Shown: positions 8,138 to 16,444 of the stretch, in pieces
How positions within the stretch are numbered: position 1 is the stretch's first letter
Layout: each line of letters starts with the position of its first letter
Origin: Nocardia sp. NBC_01327
Lineage (GTDB): Bacteria > Actinomycetota > Actinomycetes > Mycobacteriales > Mycobacteriaceae
DNA length: 64,000 nt
NCBI RefSeq assembly: GCF_035958815.1
Contig: NZ_CP108383.1
Span: 4,340,001-4,404,000, forward strand
Reading direction: 5' to 3'
Notes under the pieces: model-generated
What the model saw: the letters and a program-made list of their open reading frames with translations, nothing else
The model's database searches: none
Told to the model about the DNA's origin: nothing
Made by a program: the position numbers and the translations under genes

Positions 8138-8761
8138 ATGGAGCCTGCTCAGGAAGTAACCCGGCAGCAACCGCTCGCTCGCCCGCTGCGGCAATTCGAT
8201 CGCAGGCATGTGATCGATGCGCTGGTGCCCAATAGCGCCTTCCTGCTCGGATATGTCATCGCGGGACCGCTGGCAGGTGTGGCCGGCGCGCTTGTCGTGG
8301 CCTCGGTGCTGGTGCTGGTGCGGGTGTTGCGCAGCGAGCCGTTGCGCCTGATCGCGATGTCCTTCGGTGCGGTGCTGTTGCAGGCCGCCTTGGTGGTGGG
8401 CACGGGGGAGGGGCGCAACTTCTTCCTGTCCTGGTTGGTGGTCAATACCGCGCTTCTTGTCGTCTTCGCGGGCTCGCTGGTTCGAGGCCGCCCCATTACC
8501 GTGCGCATCGCGCGGCGTGCCGGTCTGCCCGAGGATTCGGACCTCCACCAGCGGCTGACCGGCTACTGGCTCGGACTGTGGGCGCTGCACCTGGCGGTCG
8601 GCCTGCCGCTGTATCTCGTGAATCAGGTTGTCGCGCTAGGCATTGCGCACTTCGTGCTCGGGTTGCCCCTGCTCTTTGCCCTGGCGGTGCTGTCGTGGCG
8701 TCTGCTCACGCGGCCCGCCGCACCGGCTCCCGCCCTTTACTACCGAGAGGAAGTTCGATGA
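8138..8761 (+). CDS. DUF3159 family integral membrane protein
   Basis: 207 aa with five or six hydrophobic segments. The first (FLLGYVIAGPLAGVAGAL) and the loop VLVRVLRSEPLRL match the DUF3159 pattern of mycobacteria and nocardiae. Its stop codon overlaps the ATG of the P450 fusion gene by 4 bp, so the two are translated together. Function of the family is unknown; the link to a fatty-acid-type P450 is specific to this locus and is the only functional hint. Confidence 0.75.
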   Translation: MEPAQEVTRQQPLARPLRQFDRRHVIDALVPNSAFLLGYVIAGPLAGVAGALVVASVLVLVRVLRSEPLRLIAMSFGAVLLQAALVVGTGEGRNFFLSWLVVNTALLVVFAGSLVRGRPITVRIARRAGLPEDSDLHQRLTGYWLGLWALHLAVGLPLYLVNQVVALGIAHFVLGLPLLFALAVLSWRLLTRPAAPAPALYYREEVR

Positions 8762-11700
8762 AAACGCAGTCCAGTACCGAGATTCCGACTCTCGGCCGGG
8801 CTCGGCTGCCGGTGTTCGGCGATATCGGCGGCTTCGCGGGTCAGCGCACGGCATTCGAATTGCCCTCGGCGTTCGGCGAACTCGGCAGTCTGATCTCCGC
8901 CAACCGATTCGGGCGGCAGGTGCTGCTGGCCGGGCGGGTCGATGTGGTCGGTGATCTGTGCGACGACTCGCGGTTCGTCAAATTTGTCGGGCCCGCGCTG
9001 AAACTGCTGCGCGGCAATATCGGCGGGGGTTTGTTCACCGCCGACAATGAGGATCCGAATTGGGCGAAGGCCCACAACATCTTGATGCCCAGCTTCGCGA
9101 TGGACGAGATCGACAGCTATCACCCGGTCATGCTCCGGGTCGCGGACGCGCTGATGAGCAAGTGGGATGCCGCGGCCGACCGTGCTCCCGTCGATGTTGT
9201 CGGGGACCTGACCGGATTGACCTTGGACACCATCGGACTGGCCGGATTCGGCTACGACTTCGGGTCGTTCGGCCGGGCGACCGCGCATCCGTTCGTCGAG
9301 GCGCTGCGTGAGGTGCTGACGAGCACGCAGCAACGGCTGCGGCGACCGCCGGGCAGTGATCGGCTGTTCCGGCGGCAGGATGCCGCGCAGCGGGAGCAGA
9401 CCTCGGTCATGCTGTCCACCATCGACGATGTGCTGCGGGCCCGCCGGGAGCGGGGCGACACCTCGGCCGATGACCTGCTGGGTCTGATGCTCAATGCGGT
9501 CGATCCGCGGTCCGGCGCCGGGCTCGACGACACCAATATTCGCGATCAGATCGTCACCTTCCTGGTGGCGGGGCATGAGACCACCTCGGGTGCACTGTCT
9601 TTCGCGCTGTACGAGCTCGTCAAGAATCCGGTCGCACTGGCGCGGGCCACCGCCGAGGTGGATGCGCTGTGGGGTGCGGATGACAATCCGCGGCCTACCG
9701 CCGAGGATGTCCGCGGATTGCGTTATGTACGACAGTGTCTGGACGAATCGCTGCGGCTGTGGCCGACGGCTCCCGGATTCAACCGGGTCGGTGCGGCCGA
9801 TTCGGTGCTGGCCGGACGCTACCCGGTTCCCGCGGGTCAGCAGGTGCTGGTGGTGCTGCCCGCGCTGCATCGCGATCCGTGCTGGGGTGAGAATGTCGAT
9901 GCCTTCGATCCCGATCGCTTCACCCCCGAACGCACCGCAGCGCGCCCGGTGCATGCCTACAAGCCGTTCGGGACCGGCGAACGCGCCTGCATCGGAAGCC
10001 GTTTCGCGGTGCACGAGGCCACGCTGGTGCTCGGACTGCTGCTGCACCGCTACGCCCTCGACGATCACAGCAATTACCGGCTGCAGGTCGCGCAGACGCT
10101 GACGGTGAAGCCGCGCGGGTTCACGCTGCGGCTGCGTCGCCGCACCCCGGGTGAGCGGGCGGTCGCGGAGGTCGCCGCCGCGATTACCGTCGAGAGTCCG
10201 AAAGCGCTGCGTGCCAACGGAACACCGTTGACCGTCCTGCACGGTTCGAATCTCGGTGTGACCGAGCGGTGGGCCGATAATCTCGCCGCGCGCGCCGGCG
10301 AGGCGGGATTCGCGGTGCACCGGGGCAGTCTCGACGATGCGGTCGATGCGCTGCCGACCGATCATCCGGTGCTGCTGCTCGCCGCGTCCTACAACGGCCG
10401 GTGCACCGACGATGCGTCGCGGTTCGTCGATCGGCTCGAGCATGCGCGGGACGGTGAGTTCGACGGTGTGCGGTTCGGTGTTCTCGGTGTGGGCGACCGC
10501 AATTGGAGTGCCACGTACCAGCGCGTGCCGGCCTTCATCGATGAGCGGCTCGCGGCGGGCGGGGCGCAGCGGCTGGTGCCGCGCGGTATCGCGGATGCCG
10601 CCGTGGGGCTGGCCGTCGCCGCGGATCCGTGGATCGAGGAGGTGCTCGGCACCCTGCTCAGCGAATTCGGTGAGCCGGTCGACGGCCCGGTCGGCGCGGT
10701 CCCTTCGGGTCATCGGATCGTGAAAGTCGCTGGTACCGATGCCGCTACGGCCTTGACCGCAGGATTCTCGGAATTCACCGTGGCAGCCAATGAGCCGCTC
10801 ACCGATCAGGGTCGGCCGGGGCGCACCAAGCGAATACTCCGACTCGGGCTGCCCGCCGGAGGCCGGTACCGCACCAGTGATCAGCTTGTTGTGCTCGCAC
10901 CCAATCCCGATCGGCACGTCAAGGGTGCGCTCGCCGCGTGCGCGCTCGATGGTGAGCAGCTGGTTCTCGTCGAGCCGGCGCGTACGGCCGGTGAGTCCCG
11001 TATTCCGGCCGGTGTGCCGATCAGCGTGGAGGATCTGCTGCGGCACACCGTCGATCTGCGTAGCCCGGTCTCGGACGCGATTGTCCGCCGGCTGGCCGAG
11101 CTCAACCCCTGCCCGCCGGAGGCTCGGGCGCTGGCCGATCTCGCCGGATCCGCGCCCGAGCTCACCCGGCCCACCCTGATCGAGCTGGTGGAGCGGTATC
11201 CGGCGCTCACCGGGCGCATCGATCTCGCGACCCTGCTCGATCTGCTGCCACCGCTGCGCCCCCGGACCTATTCGATCTCCTCGAGTCCGGCGGTGAGTCC
11301 GGCTGCCGTCGACTTGCTTGTCGCGGTGGTCGAATCCGGCGTGGGCGAGCGCGGCACCGGATCCGGGTACCTCGCCGACCTCGTGCCCGGTGATCGGATC
11401 TGGGCACGGGTGCAGCCCTGCCGTGAGGTCTTCCGGGTCGATCCGGTCAGTGCGGTGCCCACGGTATTGATCGCGGCCGGGAGTGGGCTGGCGCCCTTCC
11501 ACGGCGTTATTGCCGACCGGGTCCACGCCATTCGCCAAGGCGCGGAATTAGCTCAGGCCACACTGTATTTCGGCTGCGACCACCCTGATCTGGACTATCT
11601 ATATCGCGCTGCGCTGGCAGCTGCCGAAACCGCGGGTGCGGTGCGTGTGCGGGCCGCGTTCAGCCAACAGCCCGCGGAGAACGTCCGCTACGCCCAGGAC

Positions 11701-11916
11701 CGCCTGATGCAGGACGCCGACCACATCTGGGCCCAGTTGCAGGCGGGTGCACAGGTTTACGTCTGCGGTGACGCGCGGCGTCTCGCTCCCGGCGTCCGCG
11801 AGACCCTGATGCGGATCTACCGCGACAACACCGGAGCCGATGCCGACCGAGCGCGGCAGTGGCTCGGTGACCTCGGACAAGAGGGTCGCTACGTCGAGGA
11901 CGTCTACGCGAGCTGA
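8758..11916 (+). CDS. Self-sufficient cytochrome P450-reductase fusion, CYP102 (P450 BM3) type
   Basis: 1052 aa, almost the length of P450 BM3. Cytosolic NADPH-dependent monooxygenase, in this family usually for medium/long-chain fatty acids. P450 domain 1-470: I-helix AGHETT at 271-276, ExxR Glu330-Arg333, haem ligand Cys411 in FGTGERACIG. FMN (flavodoxin) domain from about 490: HGSNLGVTE and GVGDRNW. FAD/NADP domain: RTYSISSSPA, IAAGSGLAPF, YVCGDARR and the C-terminal YVEDVY aromatic. ATG at 8758 follows a GAGAGGA box and overlaps the DUF3159 stop. No BM3R1-like regulator is adjacent. Confidence 0.95.
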   Translation: MKTQSSTEIPTLGRARLPVFGDIGGFAGQRTAFELPSAFGELGSLISANRFGRQVLLAGRVDVVGDLCDDSRFVKFVGPALKLLRGNIGGGLFTADNEDPNWAKAHNILMPSFAMDEIDSYHPVMLRVADALMSKWDAAADRAPVDVVGDLTGLTLDTIGLAGFGYDFGSFGRATAHPFVEALREVLTSTQQRLRRPPGSDRLFRRQDAAQREQTSVMLSTIDDVLRARRERGDTSADDLLGLMLNAVDPRSGAGLDDTNIRDQIVTFLVAGHETTSGALSFALYELVKNPVALARATAEVDALWGADDNPRPTAEDVRGLRYVRQCLDESLRLWPTAPGFNRVGAADSVLAGRYPVPAGQQVLVVLPALHRDPCWGENVDAFDPDRFTPERTAARPVHAYKPFGTGERACIGSRFAVHEATLVLGLLLHRYALDDHSNYRLQVAQTLTVKPRGFTLRLRRRTPGERAVAEVAAAITVESPKALRANGTPLTVLHGSNLGVTERWADNLAARAGEAGFAVHRGSLDDAVDALPTDHPVLLLAASYNGRCTDDASRFVDRLEHARDGEFDGVRFGVLGVGDRNWSATYQRVPAFIDERLAAGGAQRLVPRGIADAAVGLAVAADPWIEEVLGTLLSEFGEPVDGPVGAVPSGHRIVKVAGTDAATALTAGFSEFTVAANEPLTDQGRPGRTKRILRLGLPAGGRYRTSDQLVVLAPNPDRHVKGALAACALDGEQLVLVEPARTAGESRIPAGVPISVEDLLRHTVDLRSPVSDAIVRRLAELNPCPPEARALADLAGSAPELTRPTLIELVERYPALTGRIDLATLLDLLPPLRPRTYSISSSPAVSPAAVDLLVAVVESGVGERGTGSGYLADLVPGDRIWARVQPCREVFRVDPVSAVPTVLIAAGSGLAPFHGVIADRVHAIRQGAELAQATLYFGCDHPDLDYLYRAALAAAETAGAVRVRAAFSQQPAENVRYAQDRLMQDADHIWAQLQAGAQVYVCGDARRLAPGVRETLMRIYRDNTGADADRARQWLGDLGQEGRYVEDVYAS

Positions 11917-11945
11917 GGTCGAACGGAATAGTCGAAAGGCCCTGT

Positions 11946-11970
11946 CCCGCCTGTGAATATCGCAGGCGGG
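11946..11970 (+). terminator. Terminator after the CYP102 gene
   Basis: Perfect 8-bp arms CCCGCCTG / CAGGCGGG with a 9-nt loop followed by ATTTTC, 29 bp past the stop codon. Good rho-independent shape. Confidence 0.75.
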
Positions 11971-12214
11971 ATTTTCGTCGTCACCCCTTCGGATGATTTC
12001 GCATCCCTCTCGAGAGGGATATTCGTATGGAAAAGTCGGTGAGAATTCAGGGTTGTGGATCACAAATGTCTTATATGAATGACGAATTCGATTTCTATAC
12101 AGGTGAATTCACAGGACGTGTTAAGTGATCTCTCAGCTGCGGTAGGCAGAGTGGGCTGTGTCAGCAGCGAAATGTAATGGCTGGCAGTGTATTCCACTAT
12201 TGAGAGGCGATCGA
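11971..12214. other. AT-richer intergenic stretch upstream of the small repeat peptide
   Basis: Markedly lower GC than its surroundings, with ATG-rich runs but no convincing reading frame; a 19-codon frame starting near 12065 has no ribosome site. Likely holds the promoter and 5' leader of the 12215 peptide. No clear -35/-10 pair can be assigned by eye. Confidence 0.4.
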
Positions 12215-12328
12215 ATGATTCCCGTTATTATCAACACCGGCAGCGCTGCTCTCGGAGGTCTGCTGAACACCGGAAGCGCGGCACTGGGAGGGATCCTCGG
12301 TACGCTCTGGACCGGTTCGTTCGGCTGA
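12215..12328 (+). CDS. 37-residue peptide with internal NTGSAALGG repeat
   Basis: Short frame ATG 12215 to TGA 12328 preceded by GAGAGGCGA. The translation has two near-perfect repeats, NTGSAALGGLL and NTGSAALGGIL, then GTLWTGSFG. It is Gly/Ala/Leu-rich and hydrophobic, with no charged residue at all. A perfect 14-bp terminator follows 76 bp later, and an AT-rich leader precedes it, so it looks like a small stand-alone transcript. Family not recognised. It could be a membrane-active or self-assembling peptide, or an untranslated RNA misread as coding. Confidence 0.5.
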   Translation: MIPVIINTGSAALGGLLNTGSAALGGILGTLWTGSFG

Positions 12329-12404
12329 CAGTCGCCGCTACGAGGAGTCCTGGGCGGCAGCCCTGACAAGGCGCCCAGGGTGCCGGAATACGAACACCCA
12401 GGAC

Positions 12405-12439
12405 TCGGCCGGTCCGGAACCAGTTTCCGGACCGGCCGA
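12405..12439 (+). terminator. Strong terminator hairpin after the small peptide
   Basis: Perfect 14-bp inverted repeat (left arm TCGGCCGGTCCGGA at 12405-12418, right arm 12426-12439) with a 7-nt loop, followed by ATTGTTGTT. Lies between the small peptide and the oxidoreductase gene and separates their transcripts. Confidence 0.8.
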
Positions 12440-12547
12440 ATTGTTGTTCCGGGGCGGCGATTCCTTTGTGTGATGGCAGTGGTCTACATGGTGGAGGTGC
12501 GGCGCAGGCCCGCCTCGTCTCACCAGTCGACTAGAGAGCTGAGTGCC

Positions 12548-13540
12548 TTGACGCTTCCCACCACCATGCGCGCCCTGCAGCAGATGTCCCTGAACGGTCC
12601 GCAGGACATGCGACTGATCACCGATGCACCGGTACCGGTCCCCGGCCGGGAGGAGATCCTGCTGCGAGTCACCGCCGCCGGTATCAACTTTCGCGATATC
12701 TCGCAGACCCGGGGGACCTCTGCGGGCGGCCCGCAGCCGCCGTATCTGGCGGGATTCGAGGCTGCGGGGGAGATCGCCGCCGTGGGCGCGGCAGTGACCG
12801 GTCAGGAACTCGGGTCCACCGTAATCGGTGTCGGATACGGCGCTTTCGCCGAGTACATGGTCCTGCCCGCGGCCGGTGCGGCACCGGTGCCCCCGGGCTG
12901 GACTGCCTCGCAGGCGCTGGGTCTCGTCGTGAATGTGCCGACCGCGCTCGCCGCACTCAGACCCCTCGGTCAGATCGCCGCCGGGCAGACCGTGCTGATC
13001 CATGCCGCGGCGGGTGGCACCGGCCAGGCCGCAGTGAAAATGGCCAAACACTATGGTGCGACAGTCATCGCCACCGCCGCGCCGAGCAAGCACGACACCG
13101 TGCGGGCCTTGGGCGCCGACCACATCCTGGACTCCCGCAGCGCCGATATCGCCGCCGAGGTACTGCGGCTGACCGGCGGCGCGGGAGCCGATCTGGTGCT
13201 GGAGTCGGCGGGCGGCGCCACCTTCGGCGCGAGCCTGGCGGCCGCCAAGCGCGTCACCGGACGGGTCATCGTCTTCGGGCTGGCGGGCGGCGAGGCCTCG
13301 ATCACCAACTGGGACCTGGTGTATCAGCACCAGGTCCACGTCATCGGCCTCAATATCGGCGTGCTGATCCAGTCCGCACCGCAGATCTTCGGTGAACTCA
13401 TGGGCGAGCTGTTCGGGCTCATCGCCGGTGGCGTCCTCGCTCCGGGAGAGCCGACCTCGTACGAATTGGCCGACGGCCCCAAAGTTCTCGTGGAGCTGGA
13501 AAGCCGTGCGACCGTGGGCAAACTCGCACTGGTGCCCTGA
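12548..13540 (+). CDS. Zinc-free medium-chain quinone/enoyl reductase (QOR family)
   Basis: About 330 aa from TTG 12548 (box AGAGAG 9 bp upstream; ATG 12566, MRALQQ, is an alternative). NADPH-dependent reduction of quinones or enones is typical of the family. Visible: GroES-like N-terminal half (EILLRVTAAGINFRDISQTRG), nucleotide-binding HAAAGGTGQAAVKMAKHYGATVI with the AxxGGxG turn, and the AxGADHILD segment. Zinc-ligand cysteines are absent, which favours the quinone reductase branch. Single gene between two hairpins. Confidence 0.85.
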   Translation: MTLPTTMRALQQMSLNGPQDMRLITDAPVPVPGREEILLRVTAAGINFRDISQTRGTSAGGPQPPYLAGFEAAGEIAAVGAAVTGQELGSTVIGVGYGAFAEYMVLPAAGAAPVPPGWTASQALGLVVNVPTALAALRPLGQIAAGQTVLIHAAAGGTGQAAVKMAKHYGATVIATAAPSKHDTVRALGADHILDSRSADIAAEVLRLTGGAGADLVLESAGGATFGASLAAAKRVTGRVIVFGLAGGEASITNWDLVYQHQVHVIGLNIGVLIQSAPQIFGELMGELFGLIAGGVLAPGEPTSYELADGPKVLVELESRATVGKLALVP

Positions 13541-13597
13541 GGTGGTCATCGGGCCGGGTGTCGCGGCGCGCTGGCCGATACTGCTGCGGTGCGATGG

Positions 13598-13632
13598 CGG
13601 ATACGCTCGCGGTCAATCTGCGAGCGTATCCG
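13598..13632. terminator. Bidirectional hairpin between convergent genes
   Basis: Perfect 12-bp arms CGGATACGCTCG / CGAGCGTATCCG with an 11-nt loop. It lies 58 bp after the reductase stop and overlaps the last codons of the convergent sigma-factor gene, so its right arm is also coding. Confidence 0.65.
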
Positions 13633-14611
13633 GGAAACCGAATGTCGTGGTGATCAGTTCGGGATGGTGGAACGCGACCGCACGGGTCACGCCGGTGGCG
13701 GTGGTTTCGAGCACCACCACGCCGTATGCCTGGAGTCGGCCGTCCGGGTCACGGTGGTAGACAACGGCGGCGGGCTGGCCATTGGCGCTGGTCGGGAGCA
13801 TCCGCCAGTCACCGGGGTCGCCCAGTACGTACTCGTCGAGCACGTGGATGCACATCGTCCGCCCGGCCTGCCAGTCGCGGAACGGTGTCGCCTCCAACGT
13901 GGCGTCCGCGCGCAGCACCTGCTCCAGCAGGACGGCATCGGACTGTTCGAAGGCGGCGATGTAGCCGTCCAGCAGTGCCCGCGCCCGCGGATCGGCCGGT
14001 TCGAGCAGTTCCGCCGGCTGGGGTCCGAGTTCGTCCAGCCGGGCGCGGGCGCGCTGCAGGCCGCTTTTGACTGCGGCAGTGGTGGTTTCGAGGATCTCTG
14101 CGGTCTCGGCCGCGGAGAATGCCAGCACCTCGCGCAGAATAAGGATGGCGCGCTGGCGGGCGGGGAGGTGCTGCAGGCTTGCGATGAGCGCCAGCCGCAC
14201 CGATTCGCGCCCGACGACCACCACCGCCGGATCGTCGTCGGCCGGGAGGATCCAGCCGTCCGGCAGCGGTTCCAGCCATGAGACCTCGCCTGGCGCAACG
14301 GGACTCGGCGCGCGATCGGGTCCCTCGTAGGGGCCCGCCAGGCCGGAGGGGAGCACCCGAATCCGCCGCGATTGCAAAGCGGTGAGGCAGACATTGGTGG
14401 CGATTCGGTAGAGCCAGGACCGCATCGACGAACGGCCCTCGAATCCGGCATAGGACCGCCATGCCCGCAGGTAGGTCTCCTGCACCAGATCCTCGGCATC
14501 ATGCGCCGAGCCGACCATCCGATAGCAGTGCGCCAGCAATTCGCGGCGGAATCGCTCGGTCTCCGCCGCGAACCGGTCCTGGTTCGCCGCCGGCCGCAGA
14601 TGCGACGTCAT
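13613..14611 (-). CDS. ECF sigma factor with C-terminal SnoaL-like domain (SigG/SigJ type)
   Basis: 332 aa. Region 2 (about 25-95): CYRMVGSAHDAEDLVQETYLRAW, the sigma2 core. Region 4 (about 150-205): LPARQRAILILREVLAFSAAETAEIL and the LQRARARL helix. Residues 215-332 form a SnoaL/NTF2-like extension ending in a TTTFGFP motif. Sigma factors with this extension usually lack a separate anti-sigma gene, and none is adjacent here. Start ATG 14611. Confidence 0.9.
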   Translation of the reverse strand: MTSHLRPAANQDRFAAETERFRRELLAHCYRMVGSAHDAEDLVQETYLRAWRSYAGFEGRSSMRSWLYRIATNVCLTALQSRRIRVLPSGLAGPYEGPDRAPSPVAPGEVSWLEPLPDGWILPADDDPAVVVVGRESVRLALIASLQHLPARQRAILILREVLAFSAAETAEILETTTAAVKSGLQRARARLDELGPQPAELLEPADPRARALLDGYIAAFEQSDAVLLEQVLRADATLEATPFRDWQAGRTMCIHVLDEYVLGDPGDWRMLPTSANGQPAAVVYHRDPDGRLQAYGVVVLETTATGVTRAVAFHHPELITTTFGFPDTLAD

Positions 14612-14769
14612 GCGCCGAGCCTAAACTGCCGCAGGCCTCCCGGCCGGTACACATTCGCTGCTGACTGCCTGCCCGCCATGCGCGCACTCCTTCGTCGTGG
14701 CCGGTCCCACGGGTCGGAACCGTTCGCCATTACGACCGGAGCGCCTCATAAAAGGAATCGAATCCCAGG

Positions 14770-15117
14770 TCAGGGCACCTTCGGAGACTCCGCGAGGGAC
14801 AGACTATTGCGGCTCGGATCGAGCACCTCGACATGTCGCAGGCCGCTACCGTACGTCTCCACCGGTTCATGCTCGATCCCGTGCGCCGCAAGCCGACCAA
14901 GAATCTCGTCCAGATCGGTCACCCCCAGGGTGACCATCGTTCCGCCCACCCGCGCGGCCCGCACCTCCCGATCATCGATGACGATCCACGCATTCCCACC
15001 CACCTGCCACAGATACTCCTCACCGATGACCACATCCGCCGTGCGCCCGAAGAACACCTCATACCACCGCACCGCCTCGGCCCGATCCCTCACGCACATA
15101 ATGCTGTACAGGTCCAT
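14770..15117 (-). CDS. VOC (glyoxalase/bleomycin-resistance fold) family protein
   Basis: 115 aa from ATG 15117; a GTG at 15126 is also in frame. Single beta-alpha-beta-beta-beta module pair: IMCVRDRAEAVRWYEVFFGR at the N terminus and GLRHVEVLDPSRNSLSL at the C terminus, the latter with the usual D-P-xGN-like turn. Substrate unknown; the family includes lyases, dioxygenases and drug-binding proteins. Divergent from the next VOC fragment. Confidence 0.75.
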   Translation of the reverse strand: MDLYSIMCVRDRAEAVRWYEVFFGRTADVVIGEEYLWQVGGNAWIVIDDREVRAARVGGTMVTLGVTDLDEILGRLAAHGIEHEPVETYGSGLRHVEVLDPSRNSLSLAESPKVP

Positions 15118-15202
15118 GTCGCCCACTTCTGTCGATAGTCTCGAAACTTGGACGACTGCTACAGCCGAAACTCATCGAACGAGTGATGAGCATGGGAGAG
15201 CT

Positions 15203-15478
15203 ATGACCGCCATCGCGCGATTCGGAGCGATTTCGCTCGACAGCCGAGATCCTCGACACGTAGCCGACCATCAACCACCGGACTGGCCCGGCAACCAGGT
15301 CCCCAAACAAATGCACCTGGACCTCTTCGTGACTGACCTCGACTCCGCCGAGCGGGCGGCCATCACCGTCGGTGCGGTCAAGCCCGCCTTCCAACCCTCC
15401 CCGGACCGATGGCGAGTCCTGCTGGACCCATCGGGTCACCCCTTCTGCCTCACGGTGATGTCCGGTGGCGGTGAGTGA
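15203..15478 (+). CDS. VOC family protein with internal deletion
   Basis: 91 aa where the subfamily normally has about 120-130. The N-terminal strand MTAIARFGAISLDSRDPR is fused directly to VADHQPPDWPG, skipping the segment (FYxxLxGxxV through the strand ending in FxxxxR) that usually lies between them. The C-terminal half, with KQMHLDLFVTDLD and VLLDPSGHPFCLT, is intact. ATG follows GGGAGAGCT. The reading frame is open, so it is either a recent in-frame deletion derivative or a minimal variant. Loss of half a module makes activity doubtful. Confidence 0.6.
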   Translation: MTAIARFGAISLDSRDPRHVADHQPPDWPGNQVPKQMHLDLFVTDLDSAERAAITVGAVKPAFQPSPDRWRVLLDPSGHPFCLTVMSGGGE

Positions 15479-15484
15479 ATCCTG

Positions 15485-15925
15485 ATGTTCGAATTACTCG
15501 ACGACAATGCCAAACGGGTCATCCTGCTGGCGACGAAAGAAGCCGAAGCGCTGGGTGACGATCACCTCCGTCCCGAGCATCTGCTGCTCGGCATTCTGAG
15601 CGCGCAAAAGACACCGGCACTGTCCGAACTCATCAGGTCCATCGGCCTGCGGGTAGACCGCGCCCGACTGGACATCACGCCGATCGATCCGAACCCCGGA
15701 ACCCCCGCCGGGATCCTCCCGTTCGACGACGACGCCAAACACGCACTGCGACAAGCGCAGCGCGCAGCCCTCTCGCTGACGCACACTCACATCGTTCCAG
15801 AACACCTACTCCTGGGAGTGCTCGGCACCGCCGCCAACGACCGCGTCCGCGCCGCGGTCGAACCACACCTGTCGGTCACCGAATTCCGCCTCCGAGTCGA
15901 CCAAATCCTGCGCGACGCAGACTGA
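15485..15925 (+). CDS. Clp N-terminal (ClpC/ClpA N-domain) protein without ATPase
   Basis: 146 aa made of two Clp-N repeats: residues 1-70 (AKRVILLATKEAEALGDDHLRPEHLLLGIL) and 80-146 (ALRQAQRAALSLTHTHIVPEHLLLGVL). These domains bind substrates or adaptors of Clp ATPases; here there is no AAA module. Starts 7 bp after the VOC stop, so likely co-transcribed. Could act as a ClpC-interacting adaptor or, as in other actinobacterial stand-alone Clp-N proteins, in stress or antibiotic tolerance; role is inference. Confidence 0.85.
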   Translation: MFELLDDNAKRVILLATKEAEALGDDHLRPEHLLLGILSAQKTPALSELIRSIGLRVDRARLDITPIDPNPGTPAGILPFDDDAKHALRQAQRAALSLTHTHIVPEHLLLGVLGTAANDRVRAAVEPHLSVTEFRLRVDQILRDAD

Positions 15926-15946
15926 TTCCGAGAACGGATTCACTCC

Positions 15947-16342
15947 TCAGCGCAGTTCGTCGATCGAACCGAGTGTGACGATGCCGTCGGCGCTGTGGGC
16001 GAATTCGGGATCCAGGGTGATCAGTTTGTCTGCCTGGAGTTGGGTGAGGGCGAGGTATTCGGCGTTGTAGGTTGAGGCCCATCCGAGCTGGTCGGCCAGG
16101 TTCCATGCGCGCTGCCGGAGTTTGGCGTCGCCGAGAAGGCGAATGGGCATCCGGCCGATGTGGGCCAGACACTCCTGGGCTGCATCATGGGCTATCTCGT
16201 CTCGCCCAACCGCTTCGTGCAGGGCTGAGAGGGTCTGTGAACGCAGCAGAGTCGGGGCGAGAAGCTGGTGCGCGTCGGAGATCTTCATCTGTGTGCGAGC
16301 CAGATGCACAACAGCGCTGCAATCGACAACGAATCTGGTCAC
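15947..16342 (-). CDS. PIN-domain ribonuclease, VapC type
   Basis: 131 aa from GTG 16342. PIN fold acidic residues: Asp in VVDCSAVV at the N terminus, a middle Glu (SALHEAVG), Asp in LADQLGWASTYNAEYLAL and Asp in LITLDPEFA. Expected toxin cleaving RNA. No VapB-like antitoxin frame is seen in the roughly 100 bp upstream, before the divergent protease, nor downstream, so it may be unaccompanied. The longer open frame upstream of the GTG is a shadow of the protease gene. Confidence 0.8.
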   Translation of the reverse strand: MTRFVVDCSAVVHLARTQMKISDAHQLLAPTLLRSQTLSALHEAVGRDEIAHDAAQECLAHIGRMPIRLLGDAKLRQRAWNLADQLGWASTYNAEYLALTQLQADKLITLDPEFAHSADGIVTLGSIDELR

Positions 16343-16444
16343 CACGCCCGCTCCTGTCCTACCGCGAGGTTCCGCCTTCGATCGCACCCAGGATAGGGTG
16401 CGAAGTTTCTGACCCGCGAGCGGTGTGGGGCGAATGGCGGCAGG

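Noticed and set aside
8740..11538. A 932-codon open frame antisense to the CYP102 gene
   Set aside because: Shadow of the high-GC coding strand; Arg/Gly/Gln/Asp-rich composition, no domain, no ribosome site, and the opposite strand is a complete P450-reductase.
12065..12127. A 19-codon frame with two in-frame ATGs in the AT-rich spacer
   Set aside because: No ribosome site and no recognisable product; base composition alone explains it.
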